Of a stretch of DNA of 64,000 bases, positions 35,520-45,600 are shown piece by piece. The notes beneath the pieces are model-generated. The model ran no database searches. It saw nothing but the letters and a program-made list of their open reading frames with translations, and was not told the origin of the DNA. A program made the position numbers and the translations under genes. The stretch lies in contig CM077674.1 in the NCBI GenBank assembly GCA_039707655.1, positions 241,291,904 to 241,355,903 on the forward strand, in the 5' to 3' direction. Positions within the stretch are counted from its first letter, which is position 1. Every line of letters starts with the position of its first letter. The DNA comes from Elymus sibiricus (lineage: Eukaryota; Streptophyta; Magnoliopsida; Poales; Poaceae).

Positions 35520-37887
35520 ACAACAGTACCTAAAGTTTAAGATTTGTTTGTTATACTAACAGATCTCACGAGGTTTCTGTTGAGTTTTGTGTGCTGAAGT
35601 TTTCAAGTTTTGGGTGAGACTACGATGGATAAAGGAATAAGGAGCGGCAAGAGCCTAAGCTTGGGGATGCCCAAGGCACCCCAATGTAATATTCAAGGAA
35701 TACTCAAGCTTCTAAGTTTGTGGATTCCCCGGAAGGCATCCCCTCTTTTGTCTACAATCTATCGGTAACTCACTTGGAGCTATATTTTTATTCATCACAT
35801 GATATGTGTTTTACTTGGAGCGTCTTGTGATATAGTTTGTTTGCTTTTGTTTGCTTTTTAGTTTGTCACAATCATCTTTGCTGAACACACCTTTTTGAGA
35901 GGGACACACATTATTCGTGATTTGTTACAATACTCTATGTGCTTCACTTATATCTTTTGAGCTAGGCAGTTGCTCTAGTGCTTCAGTTATATCTTTTAGA
36001 GCACGGCGGTGGTTATATTTTGAAGAAATAGTTGCACTCTCATGCTTCACTTATCTCTTTTTGAGAGTCTAATGAATAGCAATGGTAATATGCACGGGTT
36101 ATGAATTTGGTCCTGATGTGATAGGTATTCAAGAGGGATATAATAAAAACTTTCATGTAGATCACTGAATATGATAAGTTTGATTCCTTGCAATAGTTTT
36201 GCGATATTAAGATGGTAATATGTGGGATGTGCTAGTAGATAATTGTGGTTTATTAAGATTATTGGTGTTAAGGTTTGTGATTCCCGAAGCATGGACGTAT
36301 GATCTGTCATTATGCTAAGAATTTGGAGCATGATTTATTGTTGATTGTCTACCTGATGAGTGGCGGTCGGGGACGAGAGATGGACTTGTCCTACCAATCT
36401 ATCCCCCTAGGGACATGCGTAGTAGTACTTTGCTTCGAGGGCTAATAAACTTTTGCAATAAGTATGTGAGTTCTTTATGACTAATGTGAGTCCATGCATT
36501 ATACGCACTCTCACCTTTCCGCAATTTGCTAGCCTCTTCGGTACCGTGCATTTCCCTTTCTCACATCGGGAGTTGGTGCAAACTTCGCCGGTGCATCCAA
36601 ACCCCGTGATATGATACACTCTATCACACATAAGCCTCCTTATATCTTCCTCAAAACAGCCACCATACCTACCTATCATGGCATTTCCATAGCCATTCCC
36701 AGATATATTGCCATGCAACTTCCACCGTTCCGTTTTTTTATGACACACATCGTCATTGTCACATTGCTTTGCATGATCATATAGCTGACATAGTATTTGT
36801 GGCTCAGCCACCGTTCATCATTTTTATACATGTTATGCTAGCATCATTGCACATCCTGGCACACTGCCAGAGGCATTCATATAGAGTCATATTTTTGTTT
36901 TAGTATTGAGTTGTAATATTGAGTTGTAAGTAAATAAAAGTGTGATGATCATCATTATTAGAGCATTGTCCCCATGAGGAAAGGATGATGGAGACCATGA
37001 TTCCCCCACAAGTCGGGATGAGACTCCGGACGAAAAAAAGAGAGGCCAAAAAGAGCCACAAAAAAATAATAAATAAATAAATGAGAGAAAAAGAGAGAAG
37101 GGGCAATGTTACTATCCCTTTTCCACACTTGTGTTTCAGAGTAGCACCATGTTGTTCATATAGAGAGTCTCCTATTTTGTCACTTTCATATACTTGTGGG
37201 AATTTTTCATTATAGAACTTGGCTTGTATATTCCGATGATGGGCTTCCTCAAATGCCCGAGGTCTTCATGAGCAAGCAAGTTGGATGCACACCCACTTAG
37301 TTTTCATGTTGAGCTTTCATACACTTATAGCTCTTAGTGCATCCGTTGCATGGCAATCCCTACTCCTCGCATTGACATCAATTGATGGGCATCTCCATAG
37401 CCCGTTGATTAGCCTCATTGATGTGAGACTATCTTCTTATTTTTGACTTCTCCTTATTTATCTCTACCACCACACTCTATTCCACCCATAGTGCTATATC
37501 CATGGCTTGCGCTCATGTATTGCGTGGGGGTTGAAAAAGCTGAAGCGCGTTAAAAAGTATGAACCAATTGCTCGGCTTGTCATCGGGGTAGTGCATGATA
37601 AATACTTTGTGTTAAGAAGATGGAGCATGACAAGATTATATGATTTTGTAGGGATAACGTTCTTTAGCATTTTTATTTTGAAAGACATGATTGTTTATTA
37701 GTATGCCTGAGTATTGATGTCTTTATATCAAATTATAGACTATTGCTTTGAATCATTCGGATCTTATTATTCATACCGTAAGAGAGAGATTACATGATGA
37801 AACATGATAGGTAGCATTCCACATCAAAAATTCTGTTTTTATCATTTACCTACTCGAGGACGAGCATGAATTAAGCTTGGGGATGCT
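35520..37887 (+). other. Element B 3' internal non-coding region, second part
   Basis: AT-rich sequence with no domain-bearing ORF; short ORFs on both strands look like chance. AAGCTTGGGGATGC occurs twice, near 35658 and at 37873-37886 immediately before the right LTR, where it acts as the polypurine-type primer region for plus-strand synthesis in Athila-like elements (inference from position). Confidence 0.75.
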
Positions 37888-39430
37888 TGATACGTCTCCA
37901 ACATATCTATAATTTTTTATTGTTCCATGCTATTATAGTATCAATCTTGGATGTTTTATATGCAATTATATGCCATTATATATCATTTTTTTGGACTAAC
38001 CTATTAACCCAGTGCCCAGTGCCAGTTGCTGTTTTCTGCTTGTTATTGCCTTTTTAGAAAATCATTATCAAAAAGTGTCCAAACAAGAAAAAAACTTCGG
38101 ATTAATTTTTTCTGGACCAGAAGAGACCCACGAAGCTTCGGGAGAACACCAGAAGAGCCACGAGGAGGCGGCAAGGCTGGAGGGCGCGCCCCCCAGGCTT
38201 GTGGGCCCCTCGTTGCCCCTCCTGACCTAATTCCAGCGCTATAAATTCCCAAATATTCCAAATATACTAGAGAGACAGAAGAGAAAACCTTTCCGCCACT
38301 GCAAGCCTCTGTTCTTCCGCGATCCCATTTGGAGGCCTTTTCTAGTACTCTGCCAGAGGGGGAATCAATCACAGAGGGCTTCTTCATCAACCTTGCTGCC
38401 CTTCCGATGATGTGTGAGTAGTTTACCACAGACCTATGGGTCCATAGCTAGTAGCTAGACGGCTTCTTCTCTCTCTTTGATCTTCAATACCATGTTCTCC
38501 TCGATGTTCTTGGAGTTCTATCCGATGTAATCTTCCTTTCCGGTGTGTTTGTTGGGATCCGATGAATTGTGAGTTTCTGATCAGATTATTCATGAGAAAT
38601 ATTTGAGTCTTCCCTGAACTCTTTTATGCATGATTATTATTGCTTTGTATTTCTCTCCGATCTATCGATTTGGTTTGGCCTACTAGATTGATTTATCTTG
38701 TAATGGGAGAGGTGCTTTGTGATGGGTTCAATCTTGCGGTGCTCAATCCCATGACAGTAGGGGACATGACACGTATTTGTATTGTTGCCATTAAGGATAA
38801 AAAGATGGGGTTTAATCATATTGCTTGAGTTTACTTTGTCTACATCATGTCATCTTGCTTAAGGCGTTACTCTGTTTCATACTTAATACCCTAGATGCAT
38901 GCTGGATAGCGGTCGATGGGTGGAGTAATAGTAGTAGATGCAGGCAGGAGTCGGTCTACTTGTCTCGGATGTGATGCCTATATACATGATCATTGCCAAG
39001 AATCCGTCATAATTATTTGCTTTTCTATCAATTGCCCAACAGTAATTTGTTTACCCACCGTATGCTATGTGTTCGAGAGAGAAGCCTCTAGTGAAAACTA
39101 TGGCCCCCGGGTCTACTTTATCATATATAAAAAACCTAAAAATACCTTGATGCAATTTATTTACTTTTATTTTATTTAGTATTTTAGTTTATCTATTTAT
39201 CTCTATAAGATTTAATGCTTGCAAATAACCACTAAGAGGATTGACAACCCTCTTATTTGCGTTGGGTGCAAGTGTTTGCTTTTGTGTGTGCAGGTGCGCT
39301 TAACAGAATTTTGCTTGGTTCTCCTACTGGATTGATAACCTTGGTTCTTAACTGAGGGAAATACTTATCTCTACTATACTGCATCATCCTCTCCTCTTCG
39401 GGGAAATACCAACGCGGTCTACAAGTAGCA
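37888..39430 (+). repeat. Element B right (3') LTR (1543 bp)
   Basis: Starts TGATACGTC and ends AAGTAGCA, followed by GACTT (39431-39435). A TATA-like CTATAAATTCCC at about 38240 and the downstream leader-like sequence are conserved in the left LTR and in the solo LTR, consistent with the LTR promoter. Confidence 0.92.
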
Positions 39431-39546
39431 GACTTGTATAGTTCATAAGAAGAAACTGTCTGATGTATCCCCCAAGTACCGGGTCAATCGCCACGTCGGC
39501 TCGGGACTATCAAGTATGTCTTGTAACTTGTAAAACTGCTATGCAG

Positions 39547-40580
39547 AATATGCTAAACTACGCCGAGTCACAAACAACCGGCTTACAAAAGAGTCTGAAA
39601 ACTGAAAAGAAGCTGCGTGAGAAGGCAGAAAGATTGTCATCAGACTTTCACAAGTCATTGCTGAATGTGATTGACACTTTGGAGAAGACCTAGGCATCAT
39701 TTGAAGAGGAAAGAGCCGCCTTGTTGAAGCATGCTGAAGAGGCCGAGTCGAGGCTCGAGTCGGTGACTCAGGAGCTGTCCACCTTGAAGGGCTAGATAAC
39801 AGACATGTGCTGCGCCATCTTTGGTAAACCCAAAACTTTGGCAAGTTATCAAATGAACCGGCTTAATACGTTGACCCGGGTTACCGATATTTACTGATAT
39901 GTGTTGCAGGCAGAAGGAATCACAACTTGGTCGAGCTTCCTTTGGTGAAATTGAAGGCAGTGTATAAGTTCGTAGAGCAGCTGTATGTATGTGGTGCCTA
40001 CTATGTTATGGCAGTCAAAAATACAAAGGCACCGCCACAGTACATCATGGACATGCTGAAAGAACTATCCACCGTTCCTCAGTGGATCCAAGAATTGAAG
40101 AGATCAGCAAGCCGCCAAGGATCCATGTATGCCCTGGCTCGTGCAAAGGCTTATCTTCCTGAGATGGAGCCGGCTCTGCTAACAGATGGGTTTCCAGAGT
40201 TCAACGCGGACGGCTCAAAATTCACAAATGAAGATTATGTGCATTGCATGAAGGAGACCCGGGTGGCCGCCACCAATATTGCAGCAGAGCTAGACCTAGA
40301 AAAATATCAAACCAGCTATTTAGAAGATGGCAAGCACATGAGCATGCCCGAGCCCAAGCCATTTGAACTTAACCCGCCTCGGAGTGAGCAAAACTTTGCA
40401 CCTGATGTCAACCCTTCCGCTGTGATGAAGAAAGATTCTGTTTTTGAAGCTTTACATTCCATCCAGTGGGTAGAAGGCGAGTCTTCGATGGAAGTAGAGG
40501 CGGCGGCTCCTGAAGAGCGTGAAGAGCCGGCACGGGATGACCCGTCAACCGCTGGCGTGAACATCAACTCGGAGGGTTAA
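39547..40580 (+). pseudogene. Element D antisense gene, exons 4-5
   Basis: Continuation of the gene interrupted by element B. Exon 4 (39547-39823) follows acceptor ACTGCTATGCAG and encodes a coiled-coil-like segment (LKTEKKLREKAERLSSDF) with TAG stops at 39691-39693 and 39793-39795, both where glutamine would fit. Its donor is TTG|GTAAAC. Exon 5 (39910-40580, acceptor GTGTTGCAG) encodes about 220 residues with LVKLKAVYKFVEQLYVCGAYYV, ending in an acidic Pro/Glu-rich tail and a TAA. The segment 39436-39546 is the remainder of the interrupted intron. Function unknown. Confidence 0.65.
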
Positions 40581-41507
40581 ACTACCGGCTCATAGCCGCA
40601 AAAACTTGATTGAGTTCCGCCCCTTGGTGGCGCTGTAATAGCTTTAGGCATGAAACTTCTGCTGGTGCTAGTGGCATCATGAACTTATTACTTTGCTTTG
40701 TTTAAACTTTGTTGGCTGCAACTTATGACAATCTTTTGCTGCCTTGAAAACCAATTATCAATCTTGTGTTTGTAGTGCATGATAGACAACCCGGCTTCTG
40801 GAGCCAATCCGGCAATACTGATCGTTTAGACAATATGCCATTGATCCAGTATCTGAGACCCGGCTATGCCGGTGACTTTACTCAAACACCAGTGGTGCTG
40901 ATTGTATGTCGGAAATCTTGGTTATCAGAAAACCCGGCAAATCCTGCTGCCGACTTGATAACCAAGAAAAACTTAGTGCAAAAAATTATGCAATAGATGG
41001 ATGTATGTATGCAAAAGATAAAAAGAATGCAGATTTACCAAAGTAAAAGCCGGCTTTCGAGGCACAACTTAAAGACCGTCTTTCGAGGCTCGAGTCTGAT
41101 TCGCTTATGTGAAGCAAGCTTTTTGGCCTCTTTTGGTTTGTCCTAGCTTTCTGAAAGCCGGCTCTCACGTGACTTAACCAGTGTTTTAACTTTGATGAGT
41201 TCTGGGTCACCTCTGTGAGTGACTCATCAGGCGTACACTGGGTCACCTTTTCGGAGTAGCATCTTGCTAACAGGCAGGTTTAACCATGTAAATTGTGGCA
41301 TTTTGCTGGGTTAAGAGGGATGTTAATAGCTAAACTCGATGAGTTGGAAGCCCCCAAGTAACCAATGATCAAAGAATAAAGACTCCACACACAATTTGAG
41401 GCAAAACGACAAACTCTCTTATACAGAGATGCCGGCTTTATTTCATTGATCATAATATATATACACATGATAAAAGTATGTATAAAAGATACGACCAAGT
41501 CTATGAC
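40581..41507. other. Non-coding spacer between the element D antisense gene and pol
   Basis: Holds the probable 3' UTR of the antisense gene and the 3' end of pol. Repeated CCGGCTTTCGAGG words occur around 41050-41090. No gene is supported. Confidence 0.5.
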
Positions 41508-44500
41508 TTAGGTATAGTATGGCCGGAGATGTGCAATATTCCAGGGTCGGCTGCCGTCCTCCTCAGAGGTATGTGACTTATTTGCTTCATGTATGTCAAC
41601 AAGGTAATATGACTTGTTGTTGAGATTCTTGCTGATGATGAAGGGTCCTTCCCAAGGAGGCGAAAGCTTATGCATGCTTGTTTGGTCTTGTATTAGACGG
41701 AACACTAAGTCACCTTCCTGAAAGGTACGGCTTTGAACTCTACGGCTGTGATAGCGATGTAGGTCTTGTTGATAGATTGCAGATCCGGACGCGACAAGTT
41801 CACGTTCTTCTTCCAGAGCATCAAGGGCATCTTGGCGAGCTTGTTCATTATCAGCCTCCACATAAGCTGTGATTCGGGGAGAATCATGACGAATATCACT
41901 TGGAAGTACAACCTCTGCACCATAGACCAGGAAAAACGGCGTATAGCCTGTCGACCTGTTGGGAGTAGTCCATATGCTCCAAAGTACTGCAGGTAATTCC
42001 TCTTCCCAGCAACCAGGGGTACGTTGTAGAGGCACCATGAGCCTTGGTTTTATTCCTCGTAGCAACTCCTGATTAGCTCTTTCCTGTCCATTTGACTGAG
42101 GATGTGCAACAGATGTTAAGTCGAGACGGATATGCTCCTGCTGACAGAACTACTTCATGACTCCCTTGGAGAGATTGATCCCATTATCTGTAATTATGCT
42201 ATGTGGATAACCAAAATGATATATCAACTTTTTAAGGAATTTGACAGCCGTAGCAGCATCACAACGGCTGACTGGCTCTGCTTCAACCCACTTGGTGAAT
42301 TTGTCAACTGCAACCAATAAGTGAGTATGTTTATTCTTGGATCTCTTGAAAGGTCTGACCATATCAAGCCCCCAGACTGCAAAGGGCCAAGTTATCGGAA
42401 TCATCCTCAACTCTTGAGCCAGCACGTGTGCTTGACGAGCAAATTTCTGGCAACCATCACACTTGTGAACAATATCCTCTGCATCTGCGTGAGCTGTGAG
42501 CCAGTAAAAACCATGTCGGAAAGCTTTCGCGACCAAGGATCTTGAGCCAGCATGATGTCCACAATCGCCAGAGTGGATTTCATTGAGAATTGCACGACCT
42601 TCTTCAGGAGAAACACAATGTTGAAAAATGCCTGTGACGCTTCGTCTATGTAACTCGCCATTGACTATGGTCATAGACTTGGACCTCCTGATAATCTGCC
42701 GAGCGATGATCTCCTCTGCTGGGAGCTCGCCACGGCTCAAATATGCCAGGTAGGGTACTGTCCAATCTGGTATAGCATGAACAGCGGCCACCAATGCCGC
42801 CTCTGGATCAGGAATAGCAAGGTCCGCCTCCGTCGGTAACTTGACTGACAAGTTGTGTAAAACATCAAGAAAAACATTGGGTGGAACAGGCTTCAGCTGA
42901 GACCCCAAATGAGACAAAGCATCTGCTGCCTCGTTAAACCGGCGATCAATATGATCAACCTGATATCCCCTGAAATGCCCAACAATGTTTGTAACTTCAT
43001 GTCTATAAGCCGCCATGAGGGGATCCTTGGAATCCCAGGTCCCAGAAACCTGCCGGGCCACCAAATCTGAGTCGCCCAGGCATCTGACTTGGCTTAAGTT
43101 CATCTCCTTATCCATACGGAGCCCATGAAGCAAAGCCTCATATTCAGCTGCATTGTTAGTACAGGGAAACATAAGCCTCAAAACATTACAAAACTTATCA
43201 CCTCGCGGGGAAGTTATCACAACTCCAGCCCTCGAGCCTTCCAATTGCCTTGAGCCATCAAAGTGTATGGACCAATACGTGGTATCCGGCTTCTCCTCTA
43301 GAGCCTGCAACTCAGTCCAGTCATTGATGAAATCCACCAAAGCTTGAGATTTAATAGCAGTCTATGGCATATATTTGAGATGATGCGGGCCAAGCTCAAT
43401 AGCCCACTTTGCAACCCGGCCAGTAGCCTCCCTGTTCTGAATTATGTCTCCAAGAGGTGCTGAACTGACCACAGTAATTGGGTGCTCATGGAAGTAATGT
43501 TTCAATTTGCAGCTTGCCATGAACACACCATATACCAGCTTTTGCCAATGCGGATACCGCTGCTTCGACTCTGTTAAAACTTCACTTACATAATACACAA
43601 GGCGCTGAACTGGGTACTCTTTGCCTTCTTCCTTGCACTCCACAACAACTGCAACACTGACGGCTTTGCTGTTAGCTGCAATGTATAACAACATTGGCTC
43701 CTTCTCCTGAGGGGCAACAAGGATAGGCGGCTCAGACAACTGCTATTTGAGGGACTCAAAGGCTTGATCTGCAGCATCACTCCAAGTAGAATTATCCGAT
43801 TTCTGGAGCAATTGGTAAAGCGGAATCGCTTTTTCTCCAAGCCGGCTGATGAACCGGCTCAACGCCGCAACCCGCCCCGCTAGCTTATGCACAGCGTTAA
43901 GATTGGCCGGCTTGGCGAGAGTCGTGATGGCTTTGATTTTTTCTGGGTTGGCCTCAATTCCTCGCTCAGAAACTAAGAATCCCAGTAACTTCCCTACAGG
44001 AACAACAAAAACACATTTTTCCGGGTTGAGCTTCATCTGGTAAACTCTGAGGTTATCAAACGTCTCCTTGAGATCATCCAGCAAAGTCTCTTTCTTCCGT
44101 GATTTGACCACAATGTCATCAACATATGCATGAACATTACGCCCAATCTGCTTGTGGAAACAATTTTGGACACAATGCTGATAAGTCGCCTGTGCACACT
44201 TCAAACCAAACGGCATGGATGTATAGCAGAAAGCCCCAAAGGGTGTCATAAAAGCTGTCTTTTCCTGGTCCTCCTGCTTCATCTTGATCTGATGATAACC
44301 GGAGTAAGCATCCAGAAAACATAAACACTCGCAACCCGCCGTGGCATCAATGATCTGGTCAATACGGGGCAGAGCAAAAGGATCACTGGGACAAGCTTTA
44401 TTCAGGTCAGTGTAATCAACACACATGCGCCAAGTCCCGTTTTTCTTCAGAACAAGCACTGGGTTAGCCAACCACTCTGGATGAAAAAGTTTGATGATGA

Positions 44501-45600
44501 ACCCGGTATCTAGGAGCCGAGCCACTTCTTTGCCAATAGCTTTCCACCTCTCCTCATTAAAGCGACGGAGATACTGGCGAACGGGCTTAAACTTAGGATC
44601 CACATTAAGGGAGTGCTCTGCGAGTTCTCTCGGTACACCTGGCATGTCAGAAGGTTTCCATGCAAAAATGTCCCGGTTCCCACGGATGAACTCGATGAGC
44701 GCGCTTTCCTATTTAGGACCCATATTCGCCCCGATGGTAAACTGCTCAGAAGAATTACCAGGGGTGAAATCAACTTGCTTGGTGTCTCTAGCCGACTTGA
44801 ACTTGAGCAAAGGGCCAGACTCAGTCGTCGGCTTCTTTAGAGAGGTCCTGTCAGCCAGGTCGACATTGTCTTTGTAATACTTCAGCTCCTCTGTAGCATA
44901 AGCCGACTCAGCATAAGCTGCATCTCATTCCTCGCACTCTAGTGCAATTTTCCTACTACCTTCAACAGTAATTGTTCCTTTAGGTCCAGGCATTTTCAAC
45001 TTCAAATAAACATAGCAGGGGCATGCCATGAACCGTGCGTAAGCCGTCCTGCCGAATAGAGCTTGATATGGGCTCTTAAGCTTGACCACCTCAAATGACA
45101 GGAACTCTGAACGATAGTTGTACTTTGTACCAAAAGCCACTTCCAAAGAGATTCGACCAATAGGATAAGCTGACTTTCTAGGAACAATGCCGTGAAAGAC
45201 GGTGGTTGATGGGGTTAGCTGCTTTTCCGACAGATTCATCCGCTTGAATGTGTCATAATAAAGTATATTAATACTGCTTCCTCCATCCATGAGTACTTTA
45301 GACAGTGTATAGCCACTGACTTGCGGAGCAACGACCAGCGCAACACCGCCTGGGTGATCAATATACTCAGGATGATCCACCCGACTCCATGTAACCGGCT
45401 GCTGAGACCAATTCAGATAATAAGGGACTGCCGGCTCAACCGTGTTAACAGCTCTCCGCTGAACCTTCCGATCACGCTTGCAGGTACTGGTGGTGAAAAT
45501 GTGGTACTAACCACTGTTCAGCTGCTTAGGATTGCTCTGAAATCCAGACTGACCTCCCTGATTCTGATTTCCTTGGTTATTCTGCGGGTTGTTGCCTCCG
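41508..45600 (-). pseudogene. pol: Element D protease, reverse transcriptase, RNase H, integrase (decayed)
   Basis: One frame throughout, right to left. Protease: VLMDGGSSINILYYDTF. Reverse transcriptase: AYSGYHQIKM, MPFGLKCAQATYQHC, AYVDDIVVK, CVFVVPVGKLLGFLVS. RNase H: IHFDGSRQ, NNAAEYEALLHG, CLGDSDLVARQV. Integrase: HSGDCGHHAGSR with CDGCQKFA, D in GLDMVRPF, D in ITDNGINL, and NGQERAN, which lacks the V present in A and C (a 3-bp deletion next to the catalytic E). A chromodomain-like end is not evident; WEGPFIISK near the end matches the usual Gypsy integrase tail. In-frame stops: TAG at 42150, 43362, 43743, 44709, 45507 and TGA at 44925. The TAG at 44709 occupies the same codon as the TAG at 31523 in element C and as CAG in element A. 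Confidence 0.85.

Larger units (their letters stand above)
13376..39430 (+). mobile_element. Element B: non-autonomous Athila-like Gypsy retrotransposon, interrupted by a LINE and element C
   Basis: LTRs begin TGATACG and end AAGTAGCA; the 5-bp duplication GACTT flanks the element (13371-13375 and 39431-39435). The primer-binding site (20117-20134) resembles the tRNA-Asp-type site typical of Athila. Internal order is gag-protease (20305-22393), then directly the 3' non-coding region and a purine-rich tract before the right LTR. No reverse transcriptase, RNase H or integrase sequence is present in the part that belongs to B, so the element must depend on enzymes from a relative. Without insertions it is about 8.3 kb. 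A solo LTR of the same family lies at 52887-54418. Confidence 0.9.

Noticed and set aside
36407..36811. 134-residue minus-strand ORF in the element B 3' region
   Set aside because: It has cysteines but no known pattern, and lies in sequence that is characteristically non-coding in Athila-like elements.
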